From positions 1,178,001-1,242,000 of the forward strand of contig CM082576.2 of NCBI GenBank assembly GCA_040954595.2: a stretch of DNA of 64,000 nt, read 5' to 3'. Source of the DNA: Balanoglossus misakiensis (taxonomy: Eukaryota > Hemichordata). The translations under genes were made by a program, and so were the position numbers. The notes under the pieces were generated by a model, which had not been told where the DNA came from, did not search any database, and saw only the letters and a list, made by a program, of their open reading frames with translations. Positions 31,001-39,060 of the stretch are shown here, one piece after another (the stretch's first letter is position 1; every line of letters starts with the position of its first letter).

Positions 31001-34000
31001 AACCAACTAGGACAATAGCGTACTGGATGTAGCATTATTAGCAAACTTTGACCCCCCTGGACGGATAATGGTTGTTGGACGTAGATTAGTGCACACACGG
31101 CTTCTGGAGGGAGTTACCCAACCATGAATAACAGAGGACCTCTGCTCTGTTCCTTTCTTAGGAAACAAAGCTGCTCAAATACCTTGACACTTTTAACCTG
31201 GCCGAAACTCCAATCTATAGTGTACGCTTTCATAACAACCAGACTCTTTCAGCTGCTAACTGACCTAAATTGTGCAAACAACCCAAAGAAGTCATAATGT
31301 TCTCTCTCCTTGACTTAAAAAATCAACAAATAAAAAAGTTTTGACGTCACAGTAGTGAGATGCTTGTCAACAGAAAAATTTAACTGTATCACTAATGCTA
31401 CATAGTGCGAGATGGAGCGCAAGCTTCCCTTGTCAACCATGTGTTATTTCCGAGACTGAAGGAAGTGAAAATTGGTGGTAATCGTCACATCTTGCTAATG
31501 GTGTCCCATTTCACATAAATTCTCCTCCACTCTCTGTAAATTCTACATAATTTGATAAAATGATGTGATAATAAATGTTTAAAAGACACAACATTTCCTC
31601 AAGAGTGTTATAATTTATTAATAAGCGGAAAATAATATTTACCCCAGAGAGACAAATACATTTTATGCCATTTTTGCAGATAATTGGCTTTATTTTGTGA
31701 AGCTACAAATCCTAAGGTGCTTAATACTTTCAATAAATTGGTGAATTTCCTAGTTTAATGATAAATAATGAATTTTCTACAATCTACATCTTGGAGTTGT
31801 GACTGTTCTGTGATAGATCAGAATAATCTCCAGCTGATCTGGAGACGCTGACTTTGTCTGAATTTGATTATTGAAGACCTGTCCACCCATCCATCCTCTG
31901 TCCCCACCCACGCTGATATCCCCTTCAAAGACACCCTGACTTCGTCTCAATTTTACAGCAAACAATTCCACACACACCGCATGGTATACATGTATGACTA
32001 CAGAACATGGTCTCCTTTAATAGTAAGCCATTTCAGTCTCCATTGAATCTAAAACGTTAAACCCTTCACCATTATCTCGTACTAACAGCTCGATAATGTA
32101 AAATGGCTCCCTTTGCTTGAATATCCATTATGCTGTCATTGAACAGTTATGTAATTTTTGATCACCCAACAATTATTTTGGCAGTTACAGTCAACATTCA
32201 AAACTAACAGTTATAACTTGGAAAAAATGTATAAGTTGTTGATGCCCACTCAGTGTTTCTGTCCCTGTCTTTAACACTGGAAAATCTGTTGTGTTTCACA
32301 TGGTACAATTTGTTTCCTTGCTTTTGCTACAAGGAATCATCTGACGAAGAAGATGAGGTACGTCTTAAAATTAGATACAAGGTTATTACCCCCAAATGTA
32401 GTAGCCCTGTGTGCTCTGCATTCTTCACTTAATTCACCCCCAATTCCCTCTTAAGAACTCCAACCTATCATAGAATACAATGGATGTGGACTGAACCATG
32501 GCAGTGAGAGGGTTAAACGTGCACCTCAAAATGCAAAGAAATCCTGAACTCCAGAAATAAATCTTTCCCTTATAACACCCCCCCCCCCCAAAAAAAAAAA
32601 AAAACTAAACTGATTAGGGGTGACTTCGCAGAAGCGTATGGCTACAAGGAATTCAAAGTGGCTAGCATCTTTAACTTTGTATGATCTACATACATGTATA
32701 TGTATGTGGTAACATTTATAATTGTCTTTAAAACAGGATAGTAAATGCCTGCCTTTCTTTTATGTCAAAAAGTGATTCTATATGATTTGAAATAGTAACA
32801 AATGTAAAGGTGGTCTTACTTCTTTCTGAAAACGATCCTCAAAGTGTTGTTTACAATGTACCTTGAATGTAAACAAATATCACAACTTTGACAGTACAAC
32901 TAAGTATCTAAGTCAGAAAGAATTTGCCCTCCTTTTCAGACCAAAAGTTTCCTTTAAATGCATTAACCTTTTGGCATCAAACAATACATCATTGTTGGCC
33001 ATCATAACCATGATCACATAAACTGTGACACCAGGGTCAATCTTCCCTTTTTTGCATCTCAGATGTTGGTTACCCAGTTGGTGTCTTGGACACACATCCT
33101 CTGTCATATTCACTGATCACCATTGAGCAATAAATACACAACACCCCTACCCCCTTGTGAACATTAATGTAGTTTCACCCGGTAATTATCCAGAATTTCA
33201 CATGTATATCACGAAACTGGAATAAATACTAATGGACTTTTCCTGGGTGTCTTATATCAAAAAGATTTTGTTCATATCTCAGAACAACTCGCATCCTCAT
33301 GAAGCTCTGTACACAAGGCACCCTCAGTGGTCTAGCCAAGTAAGATGCATCTAAGCATATGTGCAGTCAGAACAATAAAGGCAGTTGTACAGTCAGTAAG
33401 CGGATGTAGCAGATAGTCTGGATAGATTGTCACTAAAAAGCAGTCTTTACAAGACAGAGGTGATCTCTTGAATTCTTTGCAGCTGTATTTACCATATTGA
33501 ACTTGTACATCTGGTTTAAATGATTTTGAAAGGAATAATTCAGTGTCTAATCAATCGGATGATATGTTAGAGGCATTGTAAATTATAAAAACCTAAATAC
33601 CATAGCTGTTAGGTGTATTACAGTTTAGAAGGAGACTATTGTGGGGTAGTGTTTACTGATACACGAGATTTCTTGTCAAAGCAATTGAAAAGTCTAGACT
33701 GGACCCAAGGGTGGTCCCAAAGATTGAACTCTCGTTTAATATATGAATGTCTTAAAATTCAACCCTGGGAATACATGTATGCTTAAAGATTTGTTTTCAG
33801 GATGGCTTTGTGAAGCCCCTGGATCTTGACAAAATACCATGTTTAATGAAGTCCTCAAATTACAGCCTCTGTCCTATGAAATGAAAGTGCTGAGATTTAA
33901 GTTACATTGAAATAATTGCCTCACAAATATAAATTTCATGTATCATTTCAGTGATGTTGTTGTTTTTCATCTTGTTATTCCAGTCAAGCTCATGGAAAAA

Positions 34001-37000
34001 GATCCGGAACATGGTTCATTGGTCTCCATTTGTGCAGTCCTTCAAGAAAAAATATCCCTGGGTACAATTGGCTGGACACCAAGGTTTGTAAGATCTTGTT
34101 TCAAATGCTGTTATTTTGAGGTCAAGTAAGGTTTGATGTGGGCCGCTGCTGTACATTTTTGTCAAGAATCATGTTGGATTTTTATGAAAAAAATAGAATG
34201 GATGTCTTCGTTGTGAGCAGTGTGAAGAATACATACATTTATCAAGTCAGGAATTGGAACAATATATCACATTACAACCATTTCCACACATGATCCAAAA
34301 AAAGGCAAATAATGTGTAACACATTGAAAGAGTGTGAAGGACAATCTGTAGCTTGGATCAGCTTACACAACTTGATGACAAATAAAGATTGGTTGTACTA
34401 AATTTGTCCTAGGTCGTGAGGCTTGTCTTGTATTTCAGTAACAAACAACAAATTTCATAACAGTGCTTTTTACTGATTAATTTCTAGTTGATTCATTAAT
34501 CTTACTATGAACCAGCCGAAATAAATCTCTTGTTATCAGCAGGTTTATCGGTGTGTTATTTTTTCTAATGTTTGTCTTTACACACCACAAAACGATGTAT
34601 CTGTTCTTGAAGTCACCAGTCTGTCTTGTCTCATTCAGGAAACTTTAAAGCTGGTGACTGCGGGACCATCTTGAAGAAATTCTGCCCTAAAGAACACAAA
34701 TGTCTGAAATCACTGATGAAGGATATCTTGAGACCGTATATACCAGAGTACAAAGGGGAGGTAGAGAAGAATGGCGAGAGTATCCTTTGGGTTTTGATGC
34801 AGAGAATAATTTGCCAATTTTTCAGTGTGAAGTATTAATGAGACATTTTCCATTCAGTGTACTGATAATATATTTACTATGTTATTGTCTTTATGTTTTA
34901 CTGTGAAAGATGGTCACCCACGACTCACCCACGCCTATTCTGGTGATGCTGAGAGAGAGAATAACAGAATAGAAAAAAAATATTTGTTTTTAGGAGATAA
35001 TGAACTATGATCATTCTTGAGATTTTCCTTTATTGCAACATAACAGGATATGTTCAAATGCAAGATTTACTTCAAGACTTTGATGCACCTTCTGTTATGG
35101 ACTGTAAAATTGGCACAAGGTAGGTGTAATAGGTATTGTTTTTCTGAGAGAGGTTGTAAAATGAGTGAGACTATTTTTGAACTTGTACCAGGAGTTGAAG
35201 ACTGTCTTGAAAAATCCTGAGAGTGAGGATTAGAAATGTGATAATAATTCACAGAGATCTAGTATTGCTTGTCATAGAAAATTTGTGAGATAATCACTTG
35301 AAAACTGGCATGTCTCTGTGCCCAGTGAAGCGCTGAAAGAGAAGTGTGTGTAGTGTTGTGCATTAGTGCTAATAATAGAAATCTTTGTGAGTGTCACCAC
35401 TGCCCAGATGGATATATTGGGCCTCCTACATACACTTTACATGCATGACATCTCAAGATAAAAAAGGCTTGATATTTGCCTAAATCATTTGCCTAAACCA
35501 ATCAAAATGCTTCAATTTCTTCAGACCAGTTGCCCTAGTTTGTCAACAAGGGATTCGGCAAATTCAAAATAATATGGGTATGTTGATTTAAAGCTCCTAT
35601 GTTGTTTTGTTTTTCATTCAAGGACATATTTAGAAGAAGAACTCACTAAAGCGAGAGAGAAACCCAAGCTTCGAAAGGTAAGTGGTTTCACAAAATGTAC
35701 ACTTCAGTAAGATGATATCTAGTACTTGTAACATGTGATATGACAAATGTGTCAAATTGCTCTTGAGTCAAGTATTGTACCACCACTTTGCAAAAATGTA
35801 TCGTTTATGAAAATTTCCCATTTTACAGTATTTGCTGTCAAGATACGCAAACAGCTTACCTAATCGCTTCTGCAAATCTAGGTATACTTTGTTTTCAAAT
35901 GCTTTGAAGTTGCTTCAAATATTCCCTGCTAATAGTACCAGGTTTTCAAAAAACAACTCAGCTATTATTGTATTATAATGAATAGGATTAATATTGCACC
36001 TAATCTTGTAAGGAGCTCTGGGCGCATGACAACAATTTCTTGCCTTTGTTGATGCCTACAGTATGATTAGTGTTGTTCACATACATGAAATCCATAGAGG
36101 ACCTAATCATGGCTGTAATAACCATCTGTGGGACTGGGAGTTCGAGTTGGTCTGCATGCACGCTTATAGATTTAAACTCAGTTCCTGACGCATGGCCTGC
36201 ACGACATCCAAAATCAACAGGGAGACCAGGGCTAGACACAAAACATCTACACTTTATTTTGAATTTCAGTCTACGTTAAAAAACAAACAAGCTAGTATGT
36301 ATGTTAAGTTGGTGATTAGGAAAAAGCTATTCTGTATCAGTGTCACAGAAGCAGTGACTGTACTTACAGCGTATGAAAGGATGCATTTGTTTTAACAATT
36401 TGTTTTTTGTCTGCTTACAGGACATGTATCAAAAGATGATCGATATTGATCCCAATGAACCGACAGCAGAAGAACATGAATTGGGTGCTATAACCAAACC
36501 AAGATACATGCAGTGGAGAGAACATGTCAGTTCATCTGCTAGCCTTGGATTTAGAATTGAAGGAATCAAGGTACTTTGACATGTTATCTATTTAGGGGGG
36601 AGGGGGGATAGAGGTTTGAAACGGGTCAGAGGATGGTGTTGTTGCAGAGTGCTGAGGGGGAGGGAGGGTGGACACGAGTTGGAAAGGAGGAATAATCAGC
36701 TTGATAGAACATCTTTGTAGAAGTTAAAGGCTGTTTAAGAATGAAACGTCACCAGGAAACTTTCAGCCAAAGGGAGAATATGAGGAGAATATTGCCAAGT
36801 TCTCAGAAACTTCTTGGCAGATGACATTTGTAATTGATTCGTAGAAATCATTTGACGCAGTCAGCTCTGCGTATTTTTAGCATAGAGTGATTTGAATTAA
36901 GTGAGTGTGAAATCCGTTCAGAACATCTGCTTTGAGGATGTGCCTTCAAGGCAAATTTCATTTCTTTATGTTAATAGCATATACATCTGCTATCAAGTAT

Positions 37001-38946
37001 GAAATCCGTGACCAGATAAATTCTTGGACTCAACTGTGGGAACCTTAAAATTGTATGCAAACTCACAAAAGTCAAAATGTTGGATGAATTCTAAAAGGAA
37101 ATGCATCCGACTGGCCTTGGTTGAATCCTCTAACATCTCCAAAGCATGTGAGAGAACCAACAGGAAGAGACTTTTACACACATAAGATATTTGTCATTGC
37201 TGGTCACTTTAGAAAATGTTCGAAACAACCATTGATGAAACCAAGATCTGTAAATTTAATTTTAATATGGATATAATACCACAGATTTTTGTAATGTTAT
37301 ATGTTAACATTACTAGATGCTTGTTGTAATTGTCTTCACATCTGTCAATTAAGATCTTCTGGGCATTAATCATTTCAAATAGTTGTTGCATTTGAAATTT
37401 TTTATAAAGACTTCATTTTTTGTAACTGCTCCCTCATCAAAACATTCTCACACGTCAGTAACGTCTCTTGAGAAACCTGTTTTTCCTTGGTTCATTAGTA
37501 GGCCACAAGAGACATGACGTTTTCAAGTAGTTTGACGTAAATATATTCCCCACTGATTTTGCATAATTTGGCATAATTTAACTGGTACAAAACACCAGTT
37601 ATTGAATTAAGCAATAAAACACCCCCAGCCATGGTATAACACGAGATTTTGACCAGTTCACGACATATACGCACGAGCGATAGCGAGTGCGTATATGGAG
37701 TTGAACTGGTCAAAATCGAGTGGTATACCATGGCTGGGGGTGTTTTATTGCTATTATATTATGCCAGTATATTGAAACTTTGCATAAAACATTTCAAAAA
37801 GGCATTTTCTTTGACTATGATATATGACTGTGGTATATGGCTAATATATCACGGTCACGTGTCGTGTCTCGACCAATCAAATAGCGTGATTTACACCATC
37901 AATATACTGGTATAATATAATGTACCATATTACATTTTCATTCAAACATATTAAATCCTAGTGATTGAACCTTCTGGGTCATCTGAATGTATGGTACTAT
38001 TATCACGAGATGGTTGAAAATGCTGTTTGTTGTTTACAGTACTCAGAGACTTCTGACACTGCTAAGTCTGTATATTTAAAATCATGCAATAGCGAAGTCA
38101 AGCTGTCTGACTAGAACTAAACAAAGCTAACAATCCGTCTGTCTTTTTCTGGTTCCAGAAGGGCGATGGACATTCAAGCAGAGACTACAAAACGATCAAG
38201 TCAAAAGCACAAATCATGGAGTGCTTCAATTTCTTCTCAGAGGGTGATAAAATTGTGTGTGCCAAATACCTTAGAAGACTTCGAGCTGTCAGAGCAACTC
38301 TTGAAGCTTCACCGTTCTTTAACACACATGAGGTAGGGAGCAACTGAATAGATTTGTTACCATAGAGACACCCTGCTGGTACCCCTGAATACTTTCAAGT
38401 AAACAATTATATGTTGTCTGTTCAATCAAACATACAATTTTGATCATTTCCATTATAAGTAACAAAAAAGTGAACTTTTGGTTGAGACTCTATAACCCTC
38501 CATGATCACATGTTTGAAATTACCTGTATTTTAATGTATATTTATAACCAGTGGCTGTTGATGTCTTATCAGCAAGTCATTAAATTTAGATTTATAATTC
38601 TATTTTATTGTACTAGCCACAAAAACATGTAGCACATACTCAAGGGTTGAAATTTATGACTAGTGATCTGTAGTATTCACTTACATACATGAGAATATAC
38701 ATTTAAGAAAAGGATTCATTTTTTGGTGTTCTTTTTTTGCAGGTGATTGGCAGTTCTTTACTTTTTGTGCACGACAAAAATGGTAAAGCCAGCATATGGA
38801 TGATTGACTTTGGAAAAACAGTTGCATTATCAGAGGGACAGACAAATGATCACAGAACACCATGGGTGGAAGGAAATCGTGAAGATGGTTACTTATTTGG
38901 ATTGGACAGTCTTATAGATATGTGGTCCAGTATGTGCAAGTCATAA
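1..38946 (+). CDS. ITPKB: Inositol-trisphosphate 3-kinase gene, ITPKA/B/C type (multi-exon span, 5' end outside window)
   Basis: The product phosphorylates Ins(1,4,5)P3 on the 3-hydroxyl with ATP to make Ins(1,3,4,5)P4, which ends the calcium-release signal and makes a second messenger; family members act in the cytosol or on actin/ER and are activated by Ca2+/calmodulin. Joining 33984-34083, 34639-34779, 35047-35119, 35623-35677, 36421-36570, 38159-38332 and 38743-38946 gives an unbroken 298-residue frame. It carries the calmodulin-binding stretch [13 protein letters not shown], the family motif PxxxDxKxG as [17 protein letters not shown] and the metal-binding IDFGKT. Upstream are microexon 32334-32357 and three alternative phase-0 N-terminal exons ending at 1064, 20081 and 30087. 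Using the Met at 135 the long form would be at least 616 residues; the other two would be about 373 and 357. Family identity is very secure. The A/B/C subtype is not; the Ser-rich N-terminus and the GERY motif lean to ITPKB. This is not the unrelated ITPK1 (tetrakisphosphate 1-kinase). Confidence 0.95.
9277..9321. repeat. 10-bp perfect inverted repeat containing TGACGT
   Basis: GAGTGACGTA (9277-9286) and TACGTCACTC (9312-9321) are exact inverted copies around 25 nt, in a locally CpG-richer patch. It could be a foldback remnant; each arm contains a CRE half-site TGACGT. Confidence 0.6.
11113..11148. repeat. (ACTG)n microsatellite
   Basis: About nine tandem copies of ACTG with one A-to-C interruption (gaccgact). 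Its presence produces a spurious Ser-Val-Gln repeat in a minus-strand frame. Confidence 0.9.
12571..12588. repeat. 18-bp perfect palindrome around TACATGTA
   Basis: TGTGTTACATGTAACACA reads identically on both strands. It is one of many TACATGTA-centred palindromes in this window. Function unknown. Confidence 0.8.
15819..15833 (+). promoter_or_regulatory. CTCF-like motif
   Basis: CCACTTGGTGGCGCT matches the animal CTCF core consensus with one mismatch (T for A at the centre). Weaker AGAGGGCGCT-type cores occur at 16676 (minus), 26889, 42851 (minus) and 51842. Motif match only. Confidence 0.35.
18418..18462. repeat. Hairpin: 12-bp perfect inverted repeat
   Basis: GACAAGACTTAC at 18418-18429 is repeated in inverted form at 18451-18462 (GTAAGTCTTGTC) across a 21-nt loop. 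It could be a small foldback or a remnant of a MITE. No flanking duplication recognised. Confidence 0.75.
19440..19880 (+). promoter_or_regulatory. Possible internal promoter and 5' UTR for exon 1b
   Basis: This stretch just before ATG 19881 is richer in G+C and CpG than the flanks. It has a TATA-like TATAAACC at 19511-19518 and a CCAAT-box-like CCAATCAG near 19740. If transcription begins near 19,540 the leader would be about 340 nt with a short uORF at 19809. This is inferred only from composition and position. Confidence 0.3.
19881..20081 (+). CDS. ITPKB: Candidate alternative first exon 1b of the ITPK gene
   Basis: ATG at 19881 opens 67 codons ending at a donor (GTG|gtaatg) in phase 0, the phase needed by the downstream microexon and by the first kinase-core exon. 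The peptide starts [12 protein letters not shown], has a Thr run, then an acidic Ser/Asp segment (about residues 34-47), then a cysteine cluster [10 protein letters not shown] (about 49-58). Four cysteines in ten residues could be palmitoylated or bind metal; this is inference. The frame is open upstream to 19848 but there only with GTG, so 19881 is the first ATG. A 7-codon upstream ORF (ATG 19809, stop 19830-19832) would precede it in an unspliced leader. The peptide has no match I recognise. Membership rests on phase, strand, position and composition and needs transcript data. Confidence 0.55.
20369..20391. repeat. Poly(T)-poly(G) homopolymer junction
   Basis: A run of about 14 T is followed directly by about 10 G. 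The reverse-complement arrangement, about 10 C followed by about 14 A, occurs at 32,578-32,604. Confidence 0.85.
23475..23552. repeat. Imperfect long hairpin with tight 5-nt loop
   Basis: The centre pairs TGCCTTTGCT with AGCAAAGGTA around a TTGAG loop. The outer arms (CCTAGG, CCATA on the left; TATGG, CCTAGG on the right) also pair with a few mismatches, giving arms of about 36 nt. Size is right for a small foldback element; the very short loop argues against a typical microRNA precursor. Confidence 0.6.
27198..27274. repeat. 77-nt stem-loop with 29-bp near-perfect stem
   Basis: GACTGGAAAATCC (27198-27210) pairs perfectly with GGATTTTCCAGTC (27262-27274). After a 3-nt internal loop, GTTTGGGGGCGCT (27214-27226) pairs with AGCGCCCTCAAAC (27246-27258) with one mismatch. 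The terminal loop is 19 nt. It is either a tiny foldback/MITE or a microRNA-like hairpin; sequence alone cannot decide. Confidence 0.7.
29816..29845. repeat. 9-bp perfect inverted repeat upstream of candidate exon 1c
   Basis: GTACACGCC (29816-29824) and GGCGTGTAC (29837-29845) face each other across 12 nt, 90 bp before ATG 29935. It may belong to a promoter for exon 1c; no transcription-factor identity is claimed. Confidence 0.5.
29935..30087 (+). CDS. ITPKB: Candidate alternative first exon 1c of the ITPK gene
   Basis: ATG at 29935 gives 51 codons ([16 protein letters not shown] at the start) ending CTTCAG|gtatgt in phase 0, compatible with the microexon 2.2 kb downstream. The peptide is charged, rich in Glu, Lys and Asp, and ends near SGTNHEELQ; no domain is recognised. 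The frame runs on into the intron to 30219, which is not regarded as coding. A GC-richer stretch with a short perfect inverted repeat lies about 100 bp upstream and could be part of a promoter. The call is inference from phase, strand and location. Confidence 0.5.
32334..32357 (+). CDS. ITPKB: ITPK 24-nt phase-0 microexon (ESSDEEDE)
   Basis: A pyrimidine-containing tract and acaag acceptor precede 24 nt encoding ESSDEEDE, followed by donor gtacgt. Both ends are phase 0, so it can be included or skipped without shifting frame. It would insert an acidic, phosphorylatable patch (possible casein kinase 2 sites) directly before SSSWKKIRN of the calmodulin-binding region. The vertebrate enzymes have an acidic Ser/Glu-rich segment at a comparable place, which supports the call. 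It is too short for routine gene finders. Confidence 0.65.
32576..32604. repeat. Poly(C)-poly(A) homopolymer junction
   Basis: A C tract followed directly by an A tract, the reverse complement of the tract near 20,369. It lies in the ITPK intron after the microexon. Confidence 0.85.
33984..34083 (+). CDS. ITPKB: ITPK exon: calmodulin-binding segment
   Basis: Acceptor ttattccag, donor CAAG|gtttgt, 100 nt, phase 0 to 1. It encodes [16 protein letters not shown], then [16 protein letters not shown]. This is the conserved calmodulin-binding helix of IP3 3-kinases followed by the first strand of the kinase fold; the Trp in SWKKI is the residue known to be needed for calmodulin binding in the mammalian A isoform. 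Mammalian enzymes match almost residue for residue. The open frame upstream of the acceptor (from 33938) is intronic. Confidence 0.95.
34639..34779 (+). CDS. ITPKB: ITPK exon: N-lobe of kinase core
   Basis: Acceptor tcattcag, donor GAGA|gtatcc, 141 nt, phase 1 to 1. It encodes [16 protein letters not shown], then [15 protein letters not shown] and the end of VEKNGER. This is the ATP-binding beta-sheet region; the Lys of ILKK is the candidate nucleotide-binding lysine by family alignment. The donor gtatcc is weak, but it is the only site that restores [10 protein letters not shown] across the junction, which matches the ERYNQM segment in ITPKB. Confidence 0.93.
35047..35119 (+). CDS. ITPKB: ITPK exon with PxxxDxKxG catalytic motif
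   Basis: Acceptor aacag, donor CAAG|gtaggt, 73 nt, phase 1 to 2. It encodes [17 protein letters not shown] and [15 protein letters not shown] is the PxxxDxKxG signature of the inositol polyphosphate kinase superfamily (IP3K, IPMK, IP6K); the Asp and Lys are the substrate/catalytic pair. It is intact. Confidence 0.95.
35623..35677 (+). CDS. ITPKB: ITPK exon ([15 protein letters not shown])
   Basis: Acceptor ttcattcaag, donor CGAAAG|gtaagt, 55 nt, phase 2 to 0. It encodes [18 protein letters not shown], the conserved helix after the catalytic motif, nearly identical to vertebrate ITPKs. The Arg codon is split across the junction with the previous exon. Confidence 0.93.
36421..36570 (+). CDS. 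ITPKB: ITPK exon: IP3-binding insertion
   Basis: Acceptor ctgcttacag, donor ATCAAG|gtactt, 150 nt, phase 0 to 0. It encodes [19 protein letters not shown], then [17 protein letters not shown] and LGFRIEGIK. This is the helical IP3-binding lobe that distinguishes 3-kinases from IPMK and IP6K; PRYMQWRE is characteristic. All expected residues seem present. The phase-0 frame upstream of 36421 is intronic. Confidence 0.95.
37580..37600. repeat. Short hairpin, 7-bp arms
   Basis: AACTGGT at 37580-37586 and ACCAGTT at 37594-37600 flank a 7-nt loop, just upstream of the large palindrome at 37,611. Confidence 0.7.
37611..37751. repeat. Large near-perfect palindrome (foldback element), arms about 70 bp
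   Basis: The left arm from GCAATAAAACACCCCCAGCC (37611-37630) and the right arm ending in its reverse complement at 37,751 pair along almost their whole length, meeting near 37,680 (ATACGCAC GAGCG / CGAG TGCGTAT). Only a handful of mismatches are visible. The DNA could extrude as a cruciform; the RNA would form a long hairpin inside the ITPK intron. It is probably a mobile foldback element. Confidence 0.85.
37754..37921. mobile_element. MITE-like element with 22-bp terminal inverted repeats
   Basis: ATTATATTATGCCAGTATAT at 37,754 is repeated in inverted form as ATATACTGGTATAATATAAT ending at about 37,921, with one mismatch. The interior (about 120 bp) has no coding capacity and includes a CACGTGTCGTGTCTCGACCA segment. 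It abuts the large palindrome, so the two could be parts of one composite insertion of about 310 bp (37,611-37,921). Confidence 0.65.
38159..38332 (+). CDS. ITPKB: ITPK exon: C-lobe helices
   Basis: Acceptor ctggttccag, donor CATGAG|gtaggg, 174 nt, phase 0 to 0. It encodes [18 protein letters not shown], a variable surface segment, then helices ending [11 protein letters not shown]. The first half diverges from vertebrates as expected; the end (SPFFxxHE) is invariant. The exon is too short and phase-limited to stand out as an ORF and was found by reading the frame between its neighbours. Confidence 0.94.
38743..38946 (+). CDS. ITPKB: ITPK terminal coding exon with IDFGKT metal-binding motif and stop
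   Basis: Acceptor cttttttttgcag-like tract, phase 0, stop TAA at 38944-38946. It encodes [17 protein letters not shown], then [11 protein letters not shown] (the IDF motif; the Asp coordinates Mg-ATP), then [16 protein letters not shown] and the tail [13 protein letters not shown]. Length and end point match the family. The last about 40 nt of coding sequence are the first unit of a degenerate tandem repeat that continues into the 3' UTR. Confidence 0.96.
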   Translation: MIGSSLLFVHDKNGKASIWMIDFGKTVALSEGQTNDHRTPWVEGNREDGYLFGLDSLIDMWSSMCKS

Positions 38947-39060
38947 CATCAACAGTCTCATAGATATGTGGTTGAGTATGTTGCACATGGTAACAGTCTT
39001 ATACATGGTCCAGTACATGCAGTAACGTTGACATGCGATCCAGTGTATACCAGTCATAGA
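38906..39060 (+). repeat. Degenerate 41-46-bp tandem repeat spanning the ITPK stop codon
   Basis: The unit beginning ACAGTCTTATAGATATGTGG at 38906 encodes the last residues of the kinase. Related units begin at 38952 (ACAGTCTCATAGATATGTGG), 38993 (ACAGTCTTATACATGG) and, more diverged, about 39031. Spacing is 46, 41 and about 38 bp. The copies after 38946 are in the 3' UTR and are not translated. Confidence 0.75.

Larger units (their letters stand above)
30088..33983 (+). other. Introns flanking the ITPK microexon
   Basis: Two introns (30,088-32,333 and 32,358-33,983) surround the 24-nt exon. Apart from a poly-C/poly-A junction at about 32,578-32,604 I see no repeat or coding signal. Open frames on the minus strand near 30,426, 30,656 and 31,777 have no recognisable product. 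Confidence 0.65.
34084..38742 (+). other. Introns between ITPK catalytic exons
   Basis: The six introns are 555, 267, 503, 743, 1588 and 410 bp. All begin GT and end AG. The 743-bp intron shows nothing notable. The 1588-bp intron (36,571-38,158) contains G-rich runs just after the donor and, at 37,580-37,921, a hairpin, a large palindrome and a MITE-like element. Confidence 0.85.

Noticed and set aside
37649-37915. 88-codon frame across the palindrome and MITE
   Set aside because: It runs through an inverted repeat in both orientations (an overlapping minus frame reads the same arms), so it is a by-product of the palindrome.
38737-38742. Start of the last ITPK exon taken as an independent gene start
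   Set aside because: The frame begins at a pyrimidine-rich acceptor and continues [10 protein letters not shown] from the previous exon; it is an internal exon, not a start.
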